This document shows, piece after piece, positions 49,231 through 58,485 of a stretch of DNA of 64,000 bases. The position numbers and the translations under genes were made by a program. The notes under the pieces were generated by a model, which searched no databases, was not told the origin of the DNA, and saw only the letters and a list, made by a program, of their open reading frames with translations. Source of the DNA: Micromonospora sp. WMMD961 (GTDB taxonomy: Bacteria; Actinomycetota; Actinomycetes; Mycobacteriales; Micromonosporaceae). The stretch lies in contig NZ_JARUBJ010000002.1 of NCBI RefSeq assembly GCF_029626145.1, forward strand, positions 3,073,501 through 3,137,500. The letters are read 5' to 3'. Each line of letters opens with the position of its first letter. The first letter of the stretch is position 1.

Positions 49231-49238
49231 ACCTACCG

Positions 49239-52200
49239 ATGGCCAACGAAGAGCGGTTGCGCTACTTCCTCAAGCGGGTCACCGCCGACCTGGAGACCGC
49301 CCAGGAGCGTATCCGGCACCTGGAGGTACGCGCCGACGAGCCGATCGCGATCATCGGCGTGGGCTGCCGGTTCCCCGGTGGCGTGGACTCCCCGGAGTCG
49401 CTGTGGAACCTGGTCGCCGGGGACGGGGACGGCATCACGCCGTTCCCGTCCGACCGGGGCTGGGACACCGAGGCGCTGTACGACCCCGACCCGGACAACC
49501 CCGGGACGTCGTACGCCGCCGAGGGCGGGTTCCTGAGCGGGGCGGGCGACTTCGACGCCGGCTTCTTCGGGATCAACCCTCGCGAGGCCCTCGCCATGGA
49601 CCCGGCGCAGCGCCTCCTGCTGGAGGTGTCCTGGGAGGCGATCGAGCGGGCCGGCATCGACCCGGCGTCGCTGTCCGGGTCGCGGACCGGCGTGTTCGCC
49701 GGCACCAACGGTTCGGACTACTCGGCGATCCTGATGGGTGCGTCCGAGGGCCTGGAGGGTTACCTCGCCACCGGTAACGCGGGCGCTGTCATCTCCGGTC
49801 GGGTGTCGTACGCGCTGGGTCTGGAAGGGCCGGCGGTCACCGTCGACACGGCCTGCTCGTCGTCGCTCGTCGCGCTGCACCTGGCGGCGCAGGCGCTGCG
49901 GGCCGGTGAGTGCTCCCTCGCGCTGGCCGGCGGTGTGACAGTGATGGCCACCCCGTCGCTGTTCGTCGGCTTCTCCCGTCAGCGTGGTCTGGCGGCCGAC
50001 GGCCGCTGCAAGGCGTTCGCCGGTGCGGCCGACGGGACCGGCTTCGCCGAGGGCGCGGGCGTGCTGCTGGTGGAGCGGCTCTCCGACGCGGTCCGCAACG
50101 GTCACCGGGTGCTCGCCGTGGTGCGCGGCAGCGCGGTCAACCAGGACGGTGCGTCGAACGGGTTGACCGCCCCGAACGGGCCGTCGCAGCAGCGGGTGAT
50201 CCAGGCCGCGTTGGTCGACGCCCGACTGTCGGCGGCCGACGTCGACGTGGTGGAGGCACACGGCACCGGCACCACGCTGGGCGACCCGATCGAGGCGCAG
50301 GCGGTGCTGGCCACCTACGGCCAGGACCGGCCCGCCGACCGGCCACTGTGGCTGGGGTCGGTGAAGTCGAACATCGGGCACACCCAGGCCGCCGCCGGTG
50401 TCGCCGGGATCATCAAGGTCGTCGAGGCGCTGCGGCACGAGACGTTGCCCCGGACGCTGCACGTGGACGAGCCGACGCCGCAGGTGGACTGGTCGGCGGG
50501 TGCGGTGGAACTGCTCACGTCGCCGCGCCCGTGGGCGGCGGGGGAGCGTCCGCGCCGGGCGGGGGTGTCGTCGTTCGGGGTGTCCGGCACGAACGCTCAC
50601 GTGATCATCGAGGAGCCGCCTGCCGCGCCGGTCGACTCGCCGGTCGTCACCGAGCCGAATGTGCCGTGGCTGCTGTCGGCGGCAGCGCCGGAGGCGCTGC
50701 GCGGGCAGGCCGAGCGCCTGTCCCGGGTGACGGCGGACCCGGCGGCGGTGGCGTACTCGCTGCTGTCCACCCGGTCGGTGCTGAGCCACCGGGCGGTCGT
50801 GCTCGGCCCGGATCATGCCGTCGGGCTGTCCGCCCTCAGCGACGGCCTGCCGTCGAGTTCGGTCGTGTCCGGTACGGCCCACCCGGACGCGGGTGTGGTG
50901 TTCGTCTTTCCCGGCCAGGGTTCGCAGTGGGTCGGCATGGCGGTGGGGCTGTTGGATGCGGAGCCGGTGTTCGCGTCCCGGATCGCGGAGTGTGCGGCGG
51001 CTCTGGCGCCGTTGGTGGACTGGAACCTGTTGGACGTGTTGCGCTCGGATGACCCGTTGGAGCGGGTGGATGTGGTGCAGCCGGTGTTGTGGGCGGTGCA
51101 CGTCGCGTTGGCCGAGGTGTGGAAGGCCAAGGGGGTGATCCCTGATGCGGTGATCGGTCATTCGCAGGGGGAGATCGCGGCGGCGTGTGTGGCCGGGGTG
51201 TTGTCGCTCGGTGACGCGGCGAAGGTGGTCGCGTTGCGGAGCAAGGCGCTGCTCGCGTTGTCGGGCACCGGTGGGATGGTGTCGGTGAGCGCCGGTCTGG
51301 ACGTGGTGACCCCGTTGCTGACCGAGGGTGTGAGTGTCGCGGTGGTCAACGGTCCGACCAGTGTCGCGGTGGCGGGTGCCGACCTGGACGCGTTCCTCAT
51401 GGCCGCGGAGGCGGCGGGGGTGCGGGCCAGGCGGGTGAAGGTCGACTACGCGTCGCACTGCGCGCTGGTCGAGCCGGTGCAGGCGGAACTGGCCCGTCTG
51501 CTCGACGGGGTGCAACCGATGCCGGGGTCGGTGCCGGTGTTCTCGACCGTCGAGGACGGCGGGGCAATGGACGCCGGGTACTGGTACCGCAACCTGCGGC
51601 AGCCGGTGCGGTTGGACCTCGCTGTCGAGGCCGCGCAGGCGGCCGGGCACCGGATCTTCATCGAGGTCAGCGCCCACCCGGTGCTCACCGGCGCGATCGA
51701 GGCCACCACCGTCGGTACGCTGCGCCGTGACGAGGGCGGCCCCGAGCGATTCGTGCGGTCGGTGGCCGAGGCGTGGGTGCTCGGCGCACCCGTCGACTGG
51801 CACACGGTCATCCCGACGACCCGGGTCGTGGACCTGCCCACCTACGCGTTCCAGCACCAGCGTTACTGGCCCACCCCCGGCGCTGCGGCGAGCCTGGCCG
51901 ACCCGGTGGACAGTGAGTTCTGGCGGGCCGTCGAGAACGGCGACCTCACCCCGCTGGGCATCACCGGCGACGGCACCGAGCTGCTGCCCGCGCTGACCGC
52001 CTGGCGTCGCCGCGCCCGCCAGCACCACATCCTCGACGACTGGCGGTACCGGATCACCTGGCAGAGCCGGACCACCCCGGCCGAGACCACGGCCACCGGC
52101 ACCTGGCTGGTGCTGCGCCCCACCGGCGAACCCTGGTCGGACGCCGCCGAGGACGCCCTCCGGCAGGCCGGTGCCCGGACCGTACCGGTGAGCTTCGCAC

Positions 52201-55200
52201 CGGGCCCGGTCGACCGGACCACCGTCGTCGACGCGGTGGCCGCCCACATCGGAACGACACCGGTCGACGGGGTGCTGTCCCTGCTGTCGCTGCCCGCCAC
52301 CGACGCCGCCGACGCGGTGCACGACGCGTCCACGCTGCTGCACGGGCTCGCCGACACGGGCGTAACCGCCCCGCTCTGGCTCGCCACCCGGTCCGGTGTC
52401 CGGGTCGGCCGATCCGACGCCGCCCCGGCACCCACCCAGGCGGCGCTCTGGGGCTTCGGCCGGGTCGTCGCGCTCGAAGAGCCGCACCGCTGGGGTGGCC
52501 TGGTCGACCTGCCGGCCGAGCCCGACCCCCGCTCGGCCGCCCGGCTCGTCGCGGCACTCACCGGCGGCGACGACGAGGACCAGTTCGCCGTCCGCGCCTC
52601 GGGCCTCTACACCCGCAGGCTGACCCGCGCCCCGCAGAGCGGCACAACCGACTGGTCGCCGTCGGGCACCGCGCTGGTCACCGGCGGCACCGGTGCGATC
52701 GGCGCGCACACGGCCCGCTGGCTGGCCCGCAACGGCGTCGAGCACCTGGTGCTGGTCAGCCGGCGTGGCCCGGACGCCCCCGGCGCCGACGACCTGCGCG
52801 CCGAACTGGAGCAGGCCGGCGTCCAGGTGACGATCGCCGCCTGCGACATCGCCGACCGGGACGCCCTGCGCACGGTCGTCGACGGCCTGGCGGACCTGAC
52901 CTCGGTCTTCCACACCGCCGCAGTCCTGGACGACGGCACGCTGGGCAGCCTCGACCGGTACCGCGTCGAGCGGGTCCTGGCCCCGAAGGCCACCGCCGCC
53001 CAGCACCTGCACGACCTCACCCGGGACCGGGACCTGAGCGCGTTCGTGTTGTTCTCCTCGTTCGCCGGCACCCTCGGCAACGCGGGACAGGCCGCCTACG
53101 CCGCCGCCAACGCGTACCTCGACGCCCTCGCCGAGCAGCGGGCCGCCGACGGTCTACCCGCGACCTCGATCGCCTGGGGTCGCTGGGGCGACGGTGGCCT
53201 CGCCGAGGAGGCCGTGCGTCGGGAGCGACTCAGCCGAGGCGGCCTGGGCGCGATGGACCCGGAGCTGGCGCTCACCGGCCTCGCCGACGCGATCGGCGGC
53301 GGTGAGCCGGTGCTGGCCCTGACCGACGTCGACTGGGAGCGGTTCGCTCCCGGCTTCACAGCGGTACGCCCCAACCCGAGCCTCGCCACCATCCCGGAAG
53401 CCGCCGCGACCGCCGGCACCGACCCGTCCGGCGACCTGACCCGGCAGCTGCTGTCGATGACCGCCCGCGACCGTGGCATCGCGCTGGTCGACCTGGTCCG
53501 TGGGCACGCCGCCGCGGTCCTCGGCCACTCCGGCGCGGACAGCGTCGAACCGGAGCGCGCCTTCCGCGACCTCGGCTTCGACTCGCTCACCGCTGTCGAG
53601 CTGCGCAACGCGCTCGCCGCCGCCACCGGCCTGCGGCTACCCGCCACCCTGATCTTCGACCATCCGAGCGCCCTCGCCCTCGGCACCCACCTCAGCGGTC
53701 TCCTCGGTGCCGACGGGGATGCCGGCCGCGACGTCCCCGCCGGCACCGCCGACCCGGACGTCCCCACCGGTGCCGCCGACCAGGACGACCCGATCGTCGT
53801 GGTGGGCATGTCGTGTCGCTTCCCCGGCGGCGCGGACAACCCCGACCAGTTGTGGCAGCTCGTCCGCGACGAGGTGGACGCGATCTCCACGTTCCCCGCC
53901 GACCGTGGCTGGGACGTGGACAGCGTCTACGACGCCGACCCGGACAACTCCGGCACCAGCTACGTCCGCGAGGGCGGCTTCCTCTACGGCGCCGCCGCGT
54001 TCGACAGCGAGTTCTTCGGCATCTCGCCCCGCGAGGCCCTGGCCATGGACCCGCAGCAACGGCTCCTGCTGGAGACCGCCTGGGAGGCGTTCGAGCACGC
54101 CGGCATCGACCCGTCGACCGCCCGCGGCGACCAGGTCGGCGTCTTCGTCGGCTCCAACGGCCAGGACTACGGCGCGCTGCTCTACGGCTCCACCGAGGGC
54201 GTCGAGGGGCACACCATGACCGGCAACGCCGGCAGCGTCGCCTCCGGCCGGATCTCCTACGCGCTCGGCCTGGAAGGACCGGCCGTCACCATCGACACCG
54301 CCTGCTCGTCGTCGCTCGTCGCGCTGCACCTCGCCGCCCAGTCGCTACGTCGCGGCGAGTGCCGGCAGGCCCTCGCCGGCGGCGTCACGGTGATGGCCAC
54401 CCCGGGCCGGTTCGTCGAGTTCAGCCGCCAACGCGGGCTCGCCGCCGACGGCCGCTGCAAGGCGTTCGCCGACGACGCCGACGGCACCGGCTGGGGCGAG
54501 GGCGCGGGCATGCTGCTGCTCGAGCGCCGATCCGCGGCGCTGGCCGCCGGCCACCAGATCCTCGCCACCGTACGCGGCAGCGCGATCAACCAGGACGGCG
54601 CGTCGAACGGGCTGACCGCCCCGAACGGGCCCGCCCAGCAGCGGGTCATCCGGGCCGCCCTCACCGACGCCGGCCTGCGACCCTCCGACGTGGACCTGGT
54701 CGAGGCGCACGGCACCGGCACCCGACTCGGCGACCCGATAGAGGCCCAGGCCCTGCTCGCCACCTACGGGCAGCACCGACCGGCGGACCGCCCGCTGCGG
54801 CTCGGCTCGATCAAGTCGAACATCGGCCACACCCAGGCTGCCGCCGGTGTCGCCGGGGTGATCAAGGTGATCCAGGCGATGCGGTACGGGGTGCTGCCCC
54901 GAACACTGCACGTGGACCGACCGAGCGCCGAGGTGGACTGGGAGTCCGGAGCGGTCGCCCTGCTCGACCGGTCCCTGCCGTGGGAGGGCGTCGGACCGCG
55001 CCGGGCCGCCGTGTCGTCGTTCGGCATCAGCGGCACCAACGCCCACGTCGTGCTGGAGGGCGACCCGGTCCCGGCAGCGCCGGCCCCCGCCCCGAACCCG
55101 CAGCGGCCGTGCACGTGGCTGCTCAGCTCGCGTACCGAGGAGGGGCTTCGGGACCAGGCCGGGCGGCTGCTCGGCCACTTGGACGAACACCCGGGGCTGG

Positions 55201-58200
55201 ACCCCTACGACGTCGGGTTCTCCCTCGCCACCACCCGTACCCAGCACCGGCACCGGGCCGCGGTGTCCGGCCGCGCCGAGCTGGCGGCGCTGGCCGCCGG
55301 AGCACCGGGTCCGATCACCGGGGCGGTGGTGCGGGGCAGGACGGCGTTGGTGTTCTCCGGTCAGGGTTCGCAGCGGACGGGCATGGGTTTGGAGCTGGCC
55401 GCCACCTACCCGGTGTTCGCCGAGGCGTTCGACGCCGCCTGCGCCGAGTTGGATCTCCACCTGGACCGGCCGCTGCGCGCGGTGATCGCCGACGGCGACG
55501 AGCTGGACCAGACGGTCTACACCCAGGCCGCCTTGTTCGCGGTCGAGGTCGCGCTTTACCGCCTGGTGGGCGTCACCCCCGACTACCTGGTCGGCCACTC
55601 GATCGGGGAGATCGCCGCCGCCCACGTCGCCGGTGTGTTGACCCTCGCCGACGCGGCGAAGCTGGTCACCGCGCGCGGCCGGCTGATGCAGGCGCTACCC
55701 GCCGGTGGGGTGATGGTCGCGGTACGGGCCACCGAGGCCGAGGTGCTGCCGCTGCTGGTCGACGGGGTGTCCGTCGCGGCCGTCAACGGCCCCCGCTCGG
55801 TGGTGCTGTCCGGTGCCGCCGACGCGGTGGCCGCCGTCGCCGCCCACTTCGACAAGTCCAAGGCGCTGACCGTCAGCCACGCGTTCCACTCGGCGCTGAT
55901 GGAGCCGATGCTGGCCGAGTTCGCGTCGGTCGCCGCGCAGTTGGCGTACGCGCCGCCCCGGATTCCGGTCATCTCCAACGTGACGGGGCGGATCGCCGAG
56001 ACGCAGGACGCGGCCTACTGGGTGCGGCACGTGCGGGAGGCGGTCCGCTTCGCCGACGGCATCACCACCCTGGAGGGGCTGGGCGTCACCACGTTCGTGG
56101 AGATCGGCCCGGACGGCGTGTTGTCGGCGATGGGCGCGGACTGTGTGACGGACGCGGTGTTCGTACCGCTGCAACGATCCGACCGGGACCAGCCCACCGC
56201 GCTGCGCGCCGGGCTCGCCCAGCTCCACGTCCGGGGCGTCGCGGTGGACTGGGTCGCCGTGCACCCCGGGGCGCGGCGGGTCGACCTGCCCACCTACGCC
56301 TTCCAGCGGCAGCACTACTGGCCGGGGGCGGTCTCCTGGGCCGCACCCACCGGCTCCGACGACGAGCACCTGTGGGACCGCATCGAACGCGCCGACCTCG
56401 CCGGCATCGGCGCCGAACTGGCCCTGCCGCCGGACGCCACCCTCCCGGCGGTAGTGCGGGCACTCTCCGACTGGCGGCGACAGGCCCGGCGCAGCTCGAC
56501 GATCGACGGGTGGCGCTACGGCGTACGGTGGCGGCCGCTGTCCTCGACCGGTACGCCCACCCTGACCGGCACCTGGCTGCTGGTCGGCACCCCCGACCAG
56601 CCCACCGCCGACCTCGCCGCCGTGCTGCGCAAGCACGGCGCGGCGACCGGAACGGTCACGCTCACGCCGACGGACCTGACCCGCGCCGGCACCGCCGCGC
56701 GGATCGGCGCGGCCCTCGACGAGTACGGCCCGGTGCACGGCATCCTGTCCCTGCTCGCCCTCGACGAGGACCCGCACCGCACGCACCCGATCCTGACCAG
56801 GGGCGTCGCCGGCACGGTGATCCTGGTGCAGGCCCTCGACCAGCTCGGCGCCACCGCTGCGGTGTGGAGCGTGACCCGTGGGGCTGTCGCGATCGGTGGC
56901 TCGGAGCGGGTCGCCGCGCCCGCCCAGGCGCAGGTCTGGGGTCTGGGCCGGGTCGCCGCCCTGGAGCAGCCACGGCTGTGGGCCGGTCTGGTCGACCTGC
57001 CGCCGCTGCTCGACGACCGCGCCGGTTCGCGGCTCTGCGCCGTGCTGGCCGGGGCCGGTGCCGGTGGCGGCGAGGACCAGGTGGCGATCCGCGCCTCGGC
57101 GATCTTCGGCCGTCGCCTGGTCCGCCACCCCCGCGGCAGCACACCGGGCCCGCAGTGGCGTCCACACGGCACAGTCCTGGTCACCGGTGGCACCGGTGCG
57201 CTGGGCGGGCGGGTCGCCCGGCTGCTCGCCGAGCGGGGAGCCGAGCACCTGCTCCTGCTCAGCCGCCGGGGCGCCGACGCGCCCGGGGTGGCCGACCTGA
57301 CCGGCGAGCTGACCGCTCTCGGCGCCCGGGTCACCGTCGAGGCCTGCGACGTCGCCGACCGGGACGCGCTGGCCGGCGTGCTCGACCGCGTCCCCGCCGG
57401 CCTGCCGCTGACCGCTGTGGTGCACGCCGCCGGTATCGGCACACCCGGATCGCTGCGGGACACCGACCTGGACGAGTTCGCCGCCGTGGTCCGCGCCAAG
57501 ATCGCCGGCGCGGTGCACCTGGACGCGCTGCTCGGGGAACGGCCGCTCGACGCGTTCGTGCTCTTCTCCTCCATCGCCGGGATCTGGGGCAGCGGCGGGC
57601 AGGGCGCCTACGCGGCCGCGAACGCGTACCTCGACGCCCTCGCCGAGGCGCGGCGTGGTCGCGGCCTCGCCGGTACCGCGGTGGCCTGGGGCCCCTGGGG
57701 CGACGGTGGAATGGCCGAGGGGCCGGCCCAGGAGCAGTTGCGCCGTCGCGGCCTGCCCGTGATGAACCCGGAGTCGGCGATCGAGGCGCTTGCCGCCGCC
57801 ATCGACGACCGCGAGGTGGCGCTCGCCGTCGCCGACGTCGACTGGGCGCGCTTCGCGCTGCCGTTCCAGGCGGTCCGCTCCGGTCGGCTGCTGGACGAGA
57901 TCGACGAGGCGCGGGCCGCGCTCACCGCCGGTGCGCCGGGGGCCGAGAGCGCCGCCGACGCCGACGCCCTGCGCCGCAGCCTGACCGGCCTGCCGGCGGC
58001 CGAGCGGGAGCGGGTCGTGCTCGACCTGATCCGCAAGAACGCCGCGACGGTGCTGGGGCACACCGCCCCCGGCGGTGTGGACGTCGACCGCGGCTTCCTG
58101 GAACTCGGCTTCGACTCGCTGACCGGGGTCGAGCTGCGCAACGCGCTCTCCGCCGAACTCGGCCTGCCGTTGCCCGCGACGCTGATCTTCGACTACCCGT

Positions 58201-58472
58201 CACCGCTGGTCCTGGCCGAGCACGTCCTCGACCAGTTGGCCGGGCCGGAGGCGGCCGGTGACCCGCAGGAGGAGCAGGTCCGGCAGGTCCTGTCCCGGAT
58301 CCCGATGGAACGGCTGCGTGCGGCCGGCCTGCTGGACACCCTGCTCGGCCTGGCACAGACCGGGCCGGAGGCGCCGGACGCGCCGCCGGCCACCGATGAC
58401 GACGGTGAGGACCTGGCCGAGCTCGACGTCAGCGAGCTGGTCCGCCTCGCCCTCGACGGCACCGAGAGCTGA
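49239..58472 (+). CDS. Type I modular PKS F, methylmalonyl then malonyl KS-AT-KR-ACP modules
   Basis: This protein has 3077 residues. Module 11: KS Cys 206 (its motif reads MDPAQRLL rather than MDPQQRLL), AT Ser 642 in GHSQGE with YASH (methylmalonyl), KR Tyr 1287 with LDD (B-type), ACP Ser 1449. Module 12: KS Cys 1689, AT Ser 2121 in GHSIGE with HAFH (malonyl), KR Tyr 2791 with Trp eight residues upstream (A-type), ACP Ser 2960. KR residues are intact in both, and no DH is present. The N-terminal docking helix belongs to the PKS B-E class but lacks the basic residue after the conserved Thr. The C-terminus is of another class: a helix with AGLLDTLLGLA, an acidic stretch, then SELVRLALDGTES, pairing presumably with PKS G. 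AT12 lacks three residues (ESF) found before GVTPDYL in its relatives. Confidence 0.97.
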   Translation: MANEERLRYFLKRVTADLETAQERIRHLEVRADEPIAIIGVGCRFPGGVDSPESLWNLVAGDGDGITPFPSDRGWDTEALYDPDPDNPGTSYAAEGGFLSGAGDFDAGFFGINPREALAMDPAQRLLLEVSWEAIERAGIDPASLSGSRTGVFAGTNGSDYSAILMGASEGLEGYLATGNAGAVISGRVSYALGLEGPAVTVDTACSSSLVALHLAAQALRAGECSLALAGGVTVMATPSLFVGFSRQRGLAADGRCKAFAGAADGTGFAEGAGVLLVERLSDAVRNGHRVLAVVRGSAVNQDGASNGLTAPNGPSQQRVIQAALVDARLSAADVDVVEAHGTGTTLGDPIEAQAVLATYGQDRPADRPLWLGSVKSNIGHTQAAAGVAGIIKVVEALRHETLPRTLHVDEPTPQVDWSAGAVELLTSPRPWAAGERPRRAGVSSFGVSGTNAHVIIEEPPAAPVDSPVVTEPNVPWLLSAAAPEALRGQAERLSRVTADPAAVAYSLLSTRSVLSHRAVVLGPDHAVGLSALSDGLPSSSVVSGTAHPDAGVVFVFPGQGSQWVGMAVGLLDAEPVFASRIAECAAALAPLVDWNLLDVLRSDDPLERVDVVQPVLWAVHVALAEVWKAKGVIPDAVIGHSQGEIAAACVAGVLSLGDAAKVVALRSKALLALSGTGGMVSVSAGLDVVTPLLTEGVSVAVVNGPTSVAVAGADLDAFLMAAEAAGVRARRVKVDYASHCALVEPVQAELARLLDGVQPMPGSVPVFSTVEDGGAMDAGYWYRNLRQPVRLDLAVEAAQAAGHRIFIEVSAHPVLTGAIEATTVGTLRRDEGGPERFVRSVAEAWVLGAPVDWHTVIPTTRVVDLPTYAFQHQRYWPTPGAAASLADPVDSEFWRAVENGDLTPLGITGDGTELLPALTAWRRRARQHHILDDWRYRITWQSRTTPAETTATGTWLVLRPTGEPWSDAAEDALRQAGARTVPVSFAPGPVDRTTVVDAVAAHIGTTPVDGVLSLLSLPATDAADAVHDASTLLHGLADTGVTAPLWLATRSGVRVGRSDAAPAPTQAALWGFGRVVALEEPHRWGGLVDLPAEPDPRSAARLVAALTGGDDEDQFAVRASGLYTRRLTRAPQSGTTDWSPSGTALVTGGTGAIGAHTARWLARNGVEHLVLVSRRGPDAPGADDLRAELEQAGVQVTIAACDIADRDALRTVVDGLADLTSVFHTAAVLDDGTLGSLDRYRVERVLAPKATAAQHLHDLTRDRDLSAFVLFSSFAGTLGNAGQAAYAAANAYLDALAEQRAADGLPATSIAWGRWGDGGLAEEAVRRERLSRGGLGAMDPELALTGLADAIGGGEPVLALTDVDWERFAPGFTAVRPNPSLATIPEAAATAGTDPSGDLTRQLLSMTARDRGIALVDLVRGHAAAVLGHSGADSVEPERAFRDLGFDSLTAVELRNALAAATGLRLPATLIFDHPSALALGTHLSGLLGADGDAGRDVPAGTADPDVPTGAADQDDPIVVVGMSCRFPGGADNPDQLWQLVRDEVDAISTFPADRGWDVDSVYDADPDNSGTSYVREGGFLYGAAAFDSEFFGISPREALAMDPQQRLLLETAWEAFEHAGIDPSTARGDQVGVFVGSNGQDYGALLYGSTEGVEGHTMTGNAGSVASGRISYALGLEGPAVTIDTACSSSLVALHLAAQSLRRGECRQALAGGVTVMATPGRFVEFSRQRGLAADGRCKAFADDADGTGWGEGAGMLLLERRSAALAAGHQILATVRGSAINQDGASNGLTAPNGPAQQRVIRAALTDAGLRPSDVDLVEAHGTGTRLGDPIEAQALLATYGQHRPADRPLRLGSIKSNIGHTQAAAGVAGVIKVIQAMRYGVLPRTLHVDRPSAEVDWESGAVALLDRSLPWEGVGPRRAAVSSFGISGTNAHVVLEGDPVPAAPAPAPNPQRPCTWLLSSRTEEGLRDQAGRLLGHLDEHPGLDPYDVGFSLATTRTQHRHRAAVSGRAELAALAAGAPGPITGAVVRGRTALVFSGQGSQRTGMGLELAATYPVFAEAFDAACAELDLHLDRPLRAVIADGDELDQTVYTQAALFAVEVALYRLVGVTPDYLVGHSIGEIAAAHVAGVLTLADAAKLVTARGRLMQALPAGGVMVAVRATEAEVLPLLVDGVSVAAVNGPRSVVLSGAADAVAAVAAHFDKSKALTVSHAFHSALMEPMLAEFASVAAQLAYAPPRIPVISNVTGRIAETQDAAYWVRHVREAVRFADGITTLEGLGVTTFVEIGPDGVLSAMGADCVTDAVFVPLQRSDRDQPTALRAGLAQLHVRGVAVDWVAVHPGARRVDLPTYAFQRQHYWPGAVSWAAPTGSDDEHLWDRIERADLAGIGAELALPPDATLPAVVRALSDWRRQARRSSTIDGWRYGVRWRPLSSTGTPTLTGTWLLVGTPDQPTADLAAVLRKHGAATGTVTLTPTDLTRAGTAARIGAALDEYGPVHGILSLLALDEDPHRTHPILTRGVAGTVILVQALDQLGATAAVWSVTRGAVAIGGSERVAAPAQAQVWGLGRVAALEQPRLWAGLVDLPPLLDDRAGSRLCAVLAGAGAGGGEDQVAIRASAIFGRRLVRHPRGSTPGPQWRPHGTVLVTGGTGALGGRVARLLAERGAEHLLLLSRRGADAPGVADLTGELTALGARVTVEACDVADRDALAGVLDRVPAGLPLTAVVHAAGIGTPGSLRDTDLDEFAAVVRAKIAGAVHLDALLGERPLDAFVLFSSIAGIWGSGGQGAYAAANAYLDALAEARRGRGLAGTAVAWGPWGDGGMAEGPAQEQLRRRGLPVMNPESAIEALAAAIDDREVALAVADVDWARFALPFQAVRSGRLLDEIDEARAALTAGAPGAESAADADALRRSLTGLPAAERERVVLDLIRKNAATVLGHTAPGGVDVDRGFLELGFDSLTGVELRNALSAELGLPLPATLIFDYPSPLVLAEHVLDQLAGPEAAGDPQEEQVRQVLSRIPMERLRAAGLLDTLLGLAQTGPEAPDAPPATDDDGEDLAELDVSELVRLALDGTES
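49335..53710 (+). other. PKS module 11: KS-AT(mmal)-KR(B)-ACP
   Basis: KS about 49338-50620 (Cys 49854-49856). AT about 50895-51870 (Ser 51162-51164, YASH 51447-51458). KR about 51905-53360 (GGTGAIG loop, LDD, Tyr 53097-53099). ACP Ser 53583-53585. The predicted unit is CH(CH3)-CHOH. Confidence 0.93.
50952..51569 (+). repeat. AT-domain repeat R4, copy 2 (AT11)
   Basis: Counterpart of 19551-20168 in AT5, 31401 bp away. It is nearly identical DNA around the GHSQGE serine and YASH, with a handful of substitutions. The codons are G/T-leaning compared with the following KR11. Confidence 0.88.
53787..58230 (+). other. PKS module 12: KS-AT(mal)-KR(A)-ACP
   Basis: KS about 53787-55065 (Cys 54303-54305). 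AT about 55340-56325 (Ser 55599-55601, HAFH 55878-55889). KR about 56360-57870 (GGTGALG loop, Trp 57585-57587, Tyr 57609-57611). ACP Ser 58116-58118. An A-type hydroxyl on an unbranched unit is predicted, as for modules 1-4. Confidence 0.93.
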
Positions 58473-58473
58473 C

Positions 58474-58479
58474 GGGGAG
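58474..58479 (+). promoter_or_regulatory. Ribosome-binding site of PKS G
   Basis: GGGGAG lies 6 nt before the ATG at 58486, in the 13-bp gap after the PKS F stop. The tight spacing indicates co-translation of F and G. Confidence 0.8.
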
Positions 58480-58485
58480 TAGACG

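Noticed and set aside
48972..49238. Upstream extension of the PKS F reading frame
   Set aside because: It overlaps the end of PKS E in another frame and shows no homology-like features; a strong ribosome-binding site precedes the ATG at 49239.
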